A stretch of 54,784 nt of DNA from positions 175,843 through 230,626 of the forward strand of contig BLXT01003971.1 of NCBI GenBank assembly GCA_019648995.1, in the 5' to 3' direction. Both the position numbers and the translations under genes were made by a program. The notes below the pieces were generated by a model. That model was given only the letters and a program-made list of their open reading frames with translations, had not been told where the DNA came from and did not search any database. Positions 24,301 through 35,900 of the stretch are shown here, one piece after another (position 1 is the stretch's first letter; the number at the start of each line of letters is the position of its first letter). Source of the stretch: Plakobranchus ocellatus. Lineage: Eukaryota > Mollusca > Gastropoda > Plakobranchidae.

Positions 24301-27300
24301 CATCTATGAATGTTTTCACAAAAAGTTCCTGCTTGTGTCATTTGTTTTCTCCACCTAGCAAACAAATTTCATGCTTACATATTTCATACTGCTTCTTTTT
24401 ATATATATATATATATATATATATTGCAATTAAAAATTTTCTCACACGATTTTCAAAACCTTCAATCAAGTTTTTAATCATACTTTTGACATTGATATGA
24501 TACAGAAGTGAACACCTAGTTGAATGAACTGAATACTCTACATTCTGGTAGTTTTGAAAAGTCGCAAAGTGAAGTCACATAAGGGCCTCGAGTTAAAATC
24601 TGGCTGAGTGCTAAAGGCAGGTGTCCCCGCAGAAATGTGAAAGTTGGCAAATTTATATTTCTGTTCTTTGTATTTGTATTTATACATTAAGTATTTTCCA
24701 CCATTAATTTTTTATTTAGGTTGAAGAAGATGAGAGCTCTGTGCCTCGACAAGATGCTAGAACACTTCTTGCCAAATTTAATGAACAGATTCAGCCAGTG
24801 GTTGAGCTACTGAAGGTGTTGGAAGATGTGCGGCTTGCCCCAGAAGTGCTGGAACCAGAGCCTACAGACATTAAGAAGTTTTTGAGGTAGAAAAAAAGAC
24901 TTCTATAATCCCTTTTTATCTTTCTGCTCTTGTCTATCACTGAGTGTGTAGGGTATAAATGTATTACACTCATAAATGTTATTTGCATTCCATTTGAACA
25001 CCTTTTAATTTATGTGGTTGTGTGAAACTGGACATTTTTTTTTTTTATTTTGTTCTGGAAAGGTCCACTTGGACTCGGTTATGCCCTTTTGGGGAGTTAA
25101 AATGTTTCAGGACCATTCTTTTCAAACACCATCCCCAAATTGAGAGCAGGAGTCTGCCCAAATTATCCATGTTCAGGTTTTTGCTAGAAAATCTTTTTCT
25201 TTTTTGAATCATAAAAACCATATATCTGGTTTTTCAAAATTTTTATTTTTTTTTAGATTATGTTATATCCCACCGGGGCTTGGGAGGCCCCTCATCCCTC
25301 CCTTCAGGTTTTTTGCAAATTTCTAAGTGGCACCCATGAATTAATGTCATGACTGAATGTCTAGACTAAATCAGCACTCCTCAATATTAATGTTGGCATG
25401 ATAAATTTACCTTTTCATTGGATCATTCTATCTGAGCATCTTTTAAAGTAATGTAAGATTCTCTGTGTAAATTTTGACTTGATTTCACTGATTATTCCAT
25501 AGCTCAAGAATGTTAACACAGCTTTTTTATTTATTTATTTTTTTTTTATACATCTGGCTGTTAAGTTTAGTTTGTTTGGGGAATTTCCCATTGGCAAACC
25601 TTTAATGCGACATGAGTATTTGACTCTACAAGACAGTTAGACACAGACTTAGACAGGCTGAAAACAGTTTAATTTTTCCTCACCTTTGTGTTGAGAGTTG
25701 TTTGTGTTTACTTGATAATTTGTAGGCTAATTGATAATTTACGATCTGTAAAGATTAATGTATTTAGCTTCATGGGTCCTCAAAAAGTACCATAAAATTG
25801 AAATCTTTATAAGCCTGGGCCTTAAATCCTATATATATGTATTATTATTTTTTTTTTTTACGTTTGTTGTTGTTTTTGTTTTGTTTTTGTCTAAATATAA
25901 AATATTTAAAAAACTGGCGCGCCATTTATAATAAGGAATATACGTATAAGAATATGTAAGAACCAAAGCAGTTATCATTACTTAAATAAATTAAAATAAA
26001 TTTAAATAAATGATTTTACAAGTACATTTTTTGTTTTATCCATGTAAGTCATTTTGGTACAATTAATTATTTAGAGGCAATTTTTATATTTGGCAATAGT
26101 CGATCAAAAGAGTCTTCCAACACCCGAGTGCGAGATGGAGATAAAACAGGATGGAGTGGTGATGCCTCGCGCAAAGTTGACTTTGGCTATTCCAAGAATC
26201 GAGTGACTATAACGATGGATGACGACAAAGCTAGTAAGGTGGAAAAGAAAGACCAGCCGTTATGGATGACCAAGAGTACAGTAGATGGAGCAACGGTGAT
26301 CAACACTGGCACTGTAGAGGTAAATATTGCACAGAGTTTGATCTGCACATGTCTGCAAAGGTGATCCACCTTAATAAGGATATTTGCACTAAAATCAATT
26401 TTGAGGTTTTGCTTCATTCCACAAGAAAAACATCTTAATAGACAGTGGAAAGACTTCAAAGGTCGATAATCATTCTTTTTGCCAAATAAAACAAATTTTT
26501 GTGAACTCTCTTTGAATACTCCTAGAAGGTTTTAAAATATGAATACTACCTAAAAGAAGATAAGTTCTATAGATTTAGCATCAGATGAATAGTGTATGAT
26601 AGGCTAGATGGATTCATCTTTATGCTCTAGTCTCTGAAGGTAAAATGCCTTTGTTTTTTCTCTTTAGATCTTATTATAAGTGCATGACAAATTTTTTACA
26701 TACAAATAGAGCGTAATTATTATCCCATGCATGCAATAATAGATAAAGAACGCAATATTTGTTTATGGTTGCTTTTTGTGGTTTCCTTGCTCACAGCACC
26801 TTGCCTGCAGCTATAGCCTTTACAAAGAAATATATCTGTGTACTGTTGTAGTTGTAACCTGTTATTAATTTTTTAAATTTTGTGTTAAACACATTTGTTC
26901 AATCTTTAAAATGCCATAGTTATGTTTTGAACAGAAATATAATTTCAAAAGTTTATCTCAGTCAAAAATTGTTAAATAATATCTCCAGGGTATAGTCTCA
27001 CATAATATCTTGTAAATGAGTAAAGAGAAGGAAAAAAAAACTGGGGGACCTAAAAGTTCTTTTTGTTTAGCCATTTATTGAGGTTCAAAAACTTTTGGTT
27101 TAAGCTCTTTTATTACATACACAGTACTGGCAATTTATGTTGGTTCATGTTTTTTTGTTTTTGTAAGGTATGTTAGACTTTTGTGCTTTTAAGTGTAACC
27201 TAAACAAAAAGCAAAAGACCTTCACAATTGTATTCTTTATTCAAAGCTGAGCAAACACACTTGGCTTTTAAAAACATTTTCAAAAAAACCCTTTTTTTTT

Positions 27301-29075
27301 TTCAGATGAAAAGTGCAGAGGCAGACAAACGAGGGCGTTCAGCAAATGGTACCAATGATGACATTTTACAGGCCTTATTGGTGCACGAACCCCAGGCAGG
27401 CCCTTCCTCTTCTGCCTTCTCTCGACAAACTTCTCTCCCAACTACCTCCTCACGACAGGACTCAAGTGGGGAAGACTCTGATGCCAATGCCGCAACCAAA
27501 AATGGAGATGGGGGTATGTGGTGTTGTGAATGTTATCACTTAATATTATTTTAATCTATCTTTGTTTTTTATCTTCCGCTTTTTTTCCTTTAACTCTTTG
27601 GGGGGGGGATCACTGATAGAAATTTGTTAAGAAAAGGTAGTTAAAAAATAAGATCAGCAATGTTGGTATTATATGGTAACCAAGTGTTGGGATACGCCTT
27701 TATTAATTTATCTTACACTGTGTTGCTCATGCTTAAGATTAAGGCCTAGGTAGTAATTTCTTATGAATTCTTTGGATGTGCCATGGCTGTCTATATTGCC
27801 TAGGCTAAAGTCTTAGACCTTTATAGAAATGCATTATGAATGCATTCCTCATATGTGCCATGATTGTTGAAGCTGCTTATGCTAAAGTCTTACAACTTAG
27901 CCCCAGATAGAAATGTCTTATGAATGCATTTCAAATATAAATTACTGGGTAATCTCTTTTTACCTCTTTTCATAACTTGAGTAACTGATACATCAAACTT
28001 GTTTCATATTCCTGAAAAGTTCAAATGAAGTTTGAAGTACCTGGGTACTGTAATTTAGATTTTCCATTGCTTTTAAAAATAAAGTGAAAGCTAGAATGGC
28101 ATTGGAACTCTTAAATAGATGAGAGGGGGAAAATATTTCTAAATAGATGAGAGGAGAAAAAATGTTTGCCCTTCAAAATTTAAAGAAAATTTTCAAAGCT
28201 ATCTTGATAGAAAAGTTTGTGTTATGAGATTATCAGAGACAAAAGGTTCTGCTTTGCTCTCTGGCTAGCTGGCCTTATTATCTTATCTTATTTTTTCACT
28301 GGATGTCATGTAATTTGACTTTGGAATACCATTCCCATATATGTTCATTATTTATTTATCTTGAGTGTGTATATGTGGGTGGCTATTGTATATTTCACTT
28401 TTTTTCGAGTGCACCGAATGTTTTGTCTTTGCTAGGAAAATCTCGTTCATTTTTCTTAATTTTGCATTAGGATTCATAAAGTAGATGTAAACTTATTAAC
28501 TCATACATATTGTGAACTAAGTAAAGAGCTTTTGAAATTTTATCATGAAGGAACATTGGCTTTTGTCAATAGGTGGCAGATTTATCAAGACTTGGTAAAA
28601 ATAAATTAAACTTTAAAACATTCAAGGTTAAAAAGGTCTTATTTTGATTAAAGTGAAAATATACTACATCTGTATTTATCTACAATTTATCTACTTTGTT
28701 ATAATTCATTTAAAGAGGATTTAGGTTAGTCTTTAACATTCTATCTTCTTACTTTACAAAACAACGTTTTCTCTTTAAATCATTTCACTATTTCTGCAAT
28801 TTGAGGCCTAAATTTCCAAACACTTAACAACTGAAGTGCTTGTATTCATTCTTATGATTTCAATACATTCAATTTTTGTTGTTATATGTATTTCCTCAGA
28901 TGTGGAAGAAATGGACAGCGATGATGATGATGATGGTGAACCAATGGTTTCTATAGGGTCAAATCGTGTGCCATATAACAGCGTCACATCTGAAATGGTT
29001 GCAACAATGACACCACTGGAGAAAGAGGAGTACATAAGGATAGGACAACAGTTGTATGAGAATATGTATGATTGA
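21307..29075 (+). CDS. GTF2E1: General transcription factor IIE subunit 1 (TFIIE alpha), complete
   Basis: Exons: 21307-21491, 21980-22090, 22496-22685, 24720-24886, 26100-26319, 27306-27513, 28900-29075. They sum to 1257 nt, 418 aa plus TGA, with consistent phases. TFIIE alpha joins the RNA polymerase II pre-initiation complex, recruits TFIIH and stimulates its activities in the nucleus. The N-terminal winged helix spans about aa 10-100 ([20 protein letters not shown], then MRVETD, FYYINY). A C4 zinc ribbon uses Cys131, Cys134, Cys156 and Cys159. Next come [20 protein letters not shown] and a variable linker. The acidic C-terminal region contains [19 protein letters not shown] and ends [20 protein letters not shown]. 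The length is close to vertebrate TFIIE alpha (about 439 aa). The start is supported by an in-frame TAA 39 nt upstream; a second Met follows immediately. Confidence 0.96.
24401..24424. repeat. (TA)n microsatellite
   Basis: About 12 TA units in a GTF2E1 intron. Confidence 0.9.
27751..27935. repeat. Degenerate minisatellite in the last GTF2E1 intron
   Basis: Three related units start near 27751, 27824 and 27908 (spacing 73 and 84 bp). They share TAGAAATG-TTATGAATGCATT-like and ATGTGCCATG blocks, followed by GCTAAAGTCTTA in the first two. Confidence 0.6.
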
Positions 29076-29525
29076 TGATGGTGTGCTGGGGAGGTTGAGG
29101 GGGATATGAGAGAGAGAGAGAGTGTGTGTGTGGTGCGGGCATGAATTCACAATACTTGAAAATTAAGGATTAAATCTCGTACCAATGTAGTTTGAAAGTT
29201 TTAATTCAAATTGGCTTGTTGCACAAACTATTTTTAGTTTTTTCCAAATTTTAATAGTCATGCTTGTCACTTCGAGCCATTGTCTGGTCAAGGCTATTTA
29301 GGCTTAACTGTTACACCTTATTAAAGGAATTCTGACCACTTAAGAAATTAAAGGCAAACCTCTTTAGAGCATTTATCACTTGGGTTGATTTGTTATTGTC
29401 CATTCCTTTTCAATTATAAAGTTTTTCCACAATGCCTAGTCAAATTTCAACGTTTTCAGGCTAGAACTCAGTTTCTTATCCAGGCTCACTGGTTCGATTT
29501 TTTATAATGCTGTTGCAAAGCATAA

Positions 29526-29805
29526 AATAAAAGCCGACGTCAGTGCACCAAAATGTGTTTGGAAATCTAGCTTAGGGTGAGTCACAGTGACTCACCATAG
29601 GCTCCCATTTTTTTTTTTGCAAAGCTGTTTTTTCCAAAGATGAGCTTAATCACTGACTTGCTGAGCAGGTGTGCAGACAGAAAAATGCAGAGACATATGA
29701 GGCTCATTAACTGGAAACAGGTTGATGGTCAGTAGGGACGATGCACAGCAACATTGCTGTAATAAGTAGACTTTTTTTATTTGTACTTGAGTTTAAAAAA
29801 ATAAA
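29526..29805 (+). terminator. GTF2E1: Candidate poly(A) signals of GTF2E1
   Basis: AATAAA at 29526-29531 and 29800-29805, 451 and 725 nt after the stop codon. Either would give a short 3' UTR ending before the Tigger element. Choice between them cannot be made from sequence alone. Confidence 0.35.
29577..29595. promoter_or_regulatory. Palindrome with two AP-1-type sites
   Basis: GTGAGTCAC and GTGACTCAC flank a single A, giving TGAGTCA and TGACTCA nine bases apart. Both are exact AP-1/TRE core heptamers. The site lies between the two candidate GTF2E1 poly(A) signals, so it could form an RNA hairpin or be a DNA site; it may also be chance. Confidence 0.35.
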
Positions 29806-30642
29806 GATGTATTATATAATTATCATCAAAATGCCGGGGAAAAGAGCTGGAAAAGAAAAAGATGAATTGTAAAATTATCAAAATGGCAGGGAATGAAGAC
29901 AGAAGAGCTGGAGTATTTTTATCTACAGTTTCATTTCCTCAGATATTTTAAGATTAGCTCCCCCAAAAAAAAAAGCAAAAGTAAAATGTTAATTTATACT
30001 TCACTTGGTCTTATTTTCTGTTTTTCAGAAAATAATTGTCTAATTGATTTCAAAGTCATTATCTTTCTGATATTATTACGTTTCAGAATGTATAACAAAA
30101 AAAAAATCACCACATCAGGGCATTACTTACATGTGTATCAAATATTTCTCAGCTGGTGTAAATATACATAACCCTTGTTGCTTTTCAATGAATTAAAGCC
30201 ATACATATCTGAAAAGTACATGTATTCACTTTATCTTTTGAGTGTGTAAATCATGGATGAATTTACTTTATTTTGTCTTTTTTTCCCCCGTAACTCTTAA
30301 AAAACTTAAAAAAATATATATATACAGTGGAACTTGGCTACAACAGGACCCATAAGGGCATAGTGTAAAGTCCCGTTATAAGCAAGGCCCATTGTAAATA
30401 TTAAAGGACGACAATCCTTGAAAACGGTATCTTACGAAAATTATCTCCCTTGAATAAGCGGCTATTCAACGTGACCTTTGTGTACATCGTATTATCTTAA
30501 TTCATTGCATTGTGTGTGTGTGTTTGTTATTTGTTTTTGACTGACTGTACTTTTTTGTTTTGTGTTTTTTTTTCCTTGTGAATATTTCTTTTGTGTTTTT
30601 CTTCCCTTTATTTCTTTTTAAATTTTTTTTCTTTTTTTTTTT

Positions 30643-32153
30643 TTAGTAGGAATGATAGGTGTGCCCCTTCCTCCCCCACTCGTCTGTGGGCTTGGGGGAA
30701 TCACACCTGATGGTTGTCTTTACTTTTTTTTGCATTGGTTTGAAAAAACTTGTGATGGACGATTGCTTTTTTGTTAAGGCAATAAGTTTCCCAATCGAAG
30801 TCTCTTGTGTAGTGAGCTGTGAAAGAATGTCTCCCGCTCCTTCTTGTTGCTGTAAAAACAACCTTAATGTCTCCATGGCCTCTTCAGCTTTTTTGTTGGT
30901 CACTGTTTCTGGAGCATCTTCTTCTGGTTGATCGTCACAATCAACTTGCTCTGTGTCATTGCGCTCTTTTGCTGCTATTTCTTGAAGAGTCATTTCCTCA
31001 GTAGCTGCAATGTCATTGTCGATTTGCAGATAATCTTGCAAGGTCTGATCTCCTGGCAGTAGTTCTTTTGTCTGGGTGAAAAGACTCATGATTTCCTCGT
31101 CTGACTCAACAGATTGTTGGGACGTTGCTTCTTCGGTCGAGAAACCTGCTTTCGTAAAGCAGTTTGCTGTGCATTCTGGTTTAACATCATTCCATGATGC
31201 AAAAGCAAAATTTATCGCATCCAAGATAGTCATTTTGTAATGACTGTCCACGTTGCCAGTCTCTTCAAAGGATGATATAAAACGCTTCAAAACTCGTTTT
31301 CTGTAGAGGCATTTAAAATTTTGAATAATGCCTTGATCGCAGGGTTGCAGAATGCTTGTTGTATTTGGGGGCAGAAAAATCAGTTTCACCGCTCTCAGTC
31401 CTGTTAATTGCGGAGGGGCACTGCAATTGTCTATGAAAAGGGCTATGCTCCGTCCCTCAAGAAGAAACTTCCTGTCAAGTTTGCGCACCCACTCCTCAAA
31501 AATAGAGCCTACCATCCATGCTTTTTTATTTGCTTTGTATGTGACCGGCAGGGTACGGATATTTTTCAAACATCGTGGCTTATCATATTTTCCGATGATG
31601 ACTAATGGCAGTTTCTCACTTCCAGTCATATTTGTAGCGATTAAAACTGACAGAATGTCCTTGGGAATTTTTTGTCCTGTGCAGATTTCTCCTTTTTTTG
31701 CCAGCGTCCTATTTGGCAAGCATTTGTAGAACAGGCCAGTTTCATCGGCATTGAAAATATTTTCTGCCGGGTACTCTTGCAATAATTTGCTGAGCTCATT
31801 CTTTTGCCACTCAGAGCTGACCTCAACAGGAGCTGAAGCTGATTCTCCGCTGACTGTTTTCATCCCAATTCCCTGTCTTAATTTGAAACGGTCAATCCAA
31901 GCTCGCGTCATTGTGAAGTCAGTTAGTCCAAGTTCTTTTGCCAGCTCTTCCCCTTTGTCAAACAAAATGGGTCCAGAAATTGGTGTTTTACTAGCACGTG
32001 CTTGGTTTCCTTGTCTTTCAAGAATGTGTAAAGTGTTCCTGAAGAAATCTCATAATCTCGACATCTGGGCTTTTGACTTTACTTTTTTGTCCACCTCCTC
32101 AATAATTTTGGCCTTTAATTCTAAAGAAAAACATTTTTTTTTCTTGACTCCAT
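30643..32153 (-). pseudogene. Tigger-like (DDE_1) transposase with frameshifted N-terminus
   Basis: An uninterrupted 440-codon frame runs from 31965 to 30643. It contains the second CENP-B-type helix-turn-helix (MTRAWIDRFKLRQGI) and the catalytic triad: Asp74 in NADETGLFY, Asp179 in FIDNC and Asp210 in QPCDQGIIQNF (30 residues between the last two). It ends in a basic tail with SSITSFFKPM. Upstream, an ATG at 32151-32153 starts MESRKK but meets a stop after ten codons. The remaining first helix-turn-helix (ELKAKIIEEVD, then YEISSGTLYTFLKDKE) is split over other frames. So the catalytic part reads through but the DNA-binding part is broken by at least two frame changes. This suggests recent inactivation or sequencing indels at homopolymers. 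Confidence 0.88.
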
Positions 32154-32578
32154 GCTAGATGAACACAGACTAAGAGAGCAATCAAACGTATGCTTAGATA
32201 GAAATTAAGATCTGGAGATCTAATCGTTAATGCGACTTGCGAGCGTCCGAGCGAGATTGAGACTGAGACAAGAGGCAATTCTGCAACACACTAGATCTTT
32301 GGTTTCTTTGTTCACTGAGTGATAACCACAATTGTGTACTGTAACATCAGTGTGCTGTAACCAATCGAGATCTAACTATGCATTGAACAAAATTGACGCA
32401 CCCCAAGGATTTGACATGCGCCCATTCTTTTCCTCACCAGCCCTACACCCAGCATCTTTCTCAACCAATCACACACACTGATAGTTCCACACGCCTACGG
32501 CTGGCGTACCATTCACCACTCGGTCCTATGCCTTATTTCCGATCCAAGTCGCCGGCGTTGCATCATTCCCTTTAACAG

Positions 32579-32615
<37 letters not shown>

Positions 32616-32616
32616 N
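32579..32616. repeat. Poly(C) tract with one N
   Basis: About 37 C followed by an N at 32616, inside the Tigger element. The tract length is probably unreliable. Confidence 0.9.
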
Positions 32617-32925
32617 CATTGGCTAAGATTTTGACTTGAGTGAAAGTACCGAAACAGAACATGGCTTTGTATACATTATCACTTATAGAAATATCAGTCT
32701 TCGTTCCCTAGCTATAGTCCATTTCATGAATCTACGTATAGGCCTAGGCTTGGGCCTTTGTACTAAGTTGGGTCCCGCTGTAGGCAAGCTTATCGTGTTA
32801 CAGATGCTGTTCTAGCGGAAATGAAATATAAAGGATATATAAGGGAAAATAACGGGCTTGTGTCAACATCCCGTTGCATGCAAGGTCCCGTTGTAACCAG
32901 GTCCCGTTATAGGTGAGCTCTACTG

Positions 32926-35900
32926 TATATATATTTTAAATATATATTTTTTTTTATTTATACCAAAATTTAGCAATCTTTCTTCTTCTAGCTTTAGAAA
33001 AATTTGAAAAAATGAAAGTAGTGGAGAAGCAAACACTTTGACAAAGCCTTAATTTATGAACAGGTTTGTGCTTTGTGCTCAAGACTTTATGATGCATGAT
33101 GCACCTTTGAATGTTCCAAAGGAAGTTTATACATGTATGACACAAGGTACAGCTTTGACTGGCTTAAAGAGTATCAAGGATCATGAAATGACAATTTTAA
33201 GGGGAACCCACGGTTGTAGCAAAAAAAAAAATTGTATTGAAATCATAAAAGTTTATTATTTATTTGCCGAGTTTCATTATCAATAAATTTGCAAAATATC
33301 AAGTTCTTCGAATCTTTTTTTTTTCAATAATGTTAAATATGAGGTGACATGATTATGTACTGCCTTCAATAAAGCCTAAATAGAAAGGCTGGTACCATCA
33401 GCTCATGTGACTAAACTATTTCACCGACTTGAAGTATGGAATCAAGTACACTTGTTTTCTCCTTTGCCACCCTTTTTTTGGCATATCTGTATTCAGTTTG
33501 CCAGATTTCAAAGCTCCCAAAGTCATTTAAAAAGATCAAACCTTGAGTCAAATCCGTGACGTTGAGTTCTAGGTGAGAACTGGGCTTCTTCAAGATATTT
33601 TTACAAAATGACGGGTCAGAAATGCACTTTTTTGTTTTAAGCACAGACAGTCAAAATTTAATATAGTTATTCCAAATTTGAAAAGTCCCTCTTTTTCTTC
33701 ATCAAATGTTTTGTTTTTCAAGATACAAAACGACCAACAAGAGTACGTTTGGAAGGAATTATTTAATTGCCTAGAGAATACAGTTCAGCATATAATTAGG
33801 TAGCAAGCATAGTGACAAACATACACTTTCACAAACTTACTCAAACATTTAAATGGTTTGTATTTTTCCTATTTTGAACTCTCATGCTAACAAGTCACAA
33901 CAATACATATGAATATCTACACATGAAAAATTCAAGTCCTCTTGTAAAGTATTCCTTGCTTCATTTACACATTTTAAGGAATGCCCTATTTATGCTTCAA
34001 AGTTTCCACTTTTTGTGTCAAAATTATTTCCTTTCCAAAGATCCTTTTTTGTTGACTTGGGACAAGTGAAATGTAATGAATTTTAAGATATATAGCAACA
34101 TTTTAGAATAATTGTTACACTCTGTTTGCCTCAACTCAGATAAACTAATGAGTACCACATCTGACTCATGAGAAATTGATATCAAAACATTTTTACTTCT
34201 TTTATTTTGGACACACATAGTGAACATGTACTAATTCAAACCAACAATGAGTCAGAATTTCCCAGGAAGAAAAAAAACCATAGACATATCATTTTTGCAG
34301 GTTTAAAAGTCAGATTTCATACATTGGCATCACTCAATCCACAATACATCATCATTATTTACTAGCAAGACATCCATTTATTACATTATCTTGTACTAAA
34401 TACAAATATTCACACTATTTGAAGTTTGTGCCCTCAATTAACAATAATCAACACAAAGGGATATATCCAAAAGGTTTATAATATTTTCCGTTTAGCAACA
34501 CATATTAATATAAGCATACACACATTAATTAACTAACTTCAATAGCTGAGCAAGAGTGATTATGATGCAGATTTCAATCTGTAAAAAAAAAAATTCCATT
34601 TTAAATATCTTGGTAAATTTTGTAAGCTGTAATATTCACCCCCACATAACCTATATTATCTTACATTTATGGCAGTGATTTACAATGTTAATGTGCCACA
34701 ATCAAATAAATAGCAATATCTGCCACAACTATGCCATACTGCTTTTCATTTGATCATAGCTGAATAGAGATGTGATTGAGTGTGGTGTGTGCTACATGGG
34801 AGATCTTTTTGAAAACTAGGTGGAAAAAATTAAAAAGTAGTCATCTACAGTATCCCAACTGAAATTCATGTGAATACTATAGTATCAAGTACTTCTGATT
34901 CACTTGATTATTTGCCTTTTGACAAGAATCAGAACTCATTTTTCTACTTTCAGAAGTTTTAGGTATAGCTGGATATGTTTGTATACCATTTGATTATAAA
35001 ATAATAGAATTTGCCTTGTTTCAAGAACAAATTAGCACTCTTTAAAAAAATTGTATGTTTCTCTATAAAGTTTCAATACCTTTTTCCTCAACAGCAGTTT
35101 TGCATTAGCAAAAATCCTCACGCATTTTTTTTCACCAATTTTCATGAAATTAGGACTCGCATATCTTTGTATCAATCCTCAGGTATGTATATATCATGTC
35201 TGAGATGTTTTATCTAGAGCAAGAGATATTTTTGCTAAAAAATGAGTATTTTCAGAGAACAAGTTTTAAAAATTTGGAACTATAAAAACTTGATCAATTT
35301 AGCTGAACTTTATGAACTTTATGATAAACATAATGTGAGAGGATAAAAAAAATAAAATAAATGCAGGACCAGAAAAGTTTTAAAGTTTGTCTATTAAAAT
35401 CCAAGATAGTAACAAAAATTTTGTTTAAATATTTTACTCCAATTTATAACTATAACAAATTAATTGCTTTAATGACTATAACAAATTAATTTTTGGTATC
35501 ATACACAGCCAGTCCGCAACAAGGTAATCTCAGGCTTTTAGGCCCTCCATCAGGCCAGGGCATCAGTGGCAAGGCTCAAACAAAATTCACTGGTAAATGT
35601 ATTTATTAAAAAAGATCAAAACAAACCAACTCAATGTCTTGGCCTAATTATGAGCAGCAAATTTTGAAAAACTTATCTATATCTTTCCTTTTTGTTTTAA
35701 CGAGTATTTTTCTCAGCTTTTACAGATGGAGAACACAAAGAATAGAGCAAATGATTGAAGTGCACACTAAAACATGTGTGCCACATCGACAGTGTATCAA
35801 GCACTTTATTTCCTTTTGCATCTTCTTTTTACTTTCATTGCAGGAGGTTTAATAAAAACAAAAAATTATTTAAACTAAATACCAACATCTTTTATACCAT

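Larger units (their letters stand above)
29076..30324. other. GTF2E1 3' UTR and convergent intergenic sequence
   Basis: Starts with (GA)n/(GT)n microsatellites near 29108-29133, then AT-rich sequence with the poly(A) candidates and AP-1 palindrome listed separately. No coding or RNA gene is recognised. Confidence 0.6.
30325..32925 (-). mobile_element. Tigger/pogo DNA transposon, about 2.6 kb
   Basis: The left terminus is CAGTGGAACTTGGCTACAAC and the right terminus, reverse complemented, is CAGTAGAGCTCACCTATAAC; each is followed by a G-G-G/A-A-C-C-type block (AGGACC, GGGACC). Subterminal CCCGTTATAAGC and CCCGTTGTAACC copies recur near both ends. TA flanks both sides, within TATATA tracts, so the duplication is consistent but not diagnostic. 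Inside is a minus-strand DDE transposase. A poly(C) run with an N at 32579-32616 lies near the transposase 5' side. It inserted between the convergent GTF2E1 and SASH1 genes. Confidence 0.88.

Noticed and set aside
30659-31826. Plus-strand and secondary minus-strand frames across the Tigger transposase
   Set aside because: They lie over the 440-codon transposase frame that carries the catalytic motifs, and show no motifs of their own.
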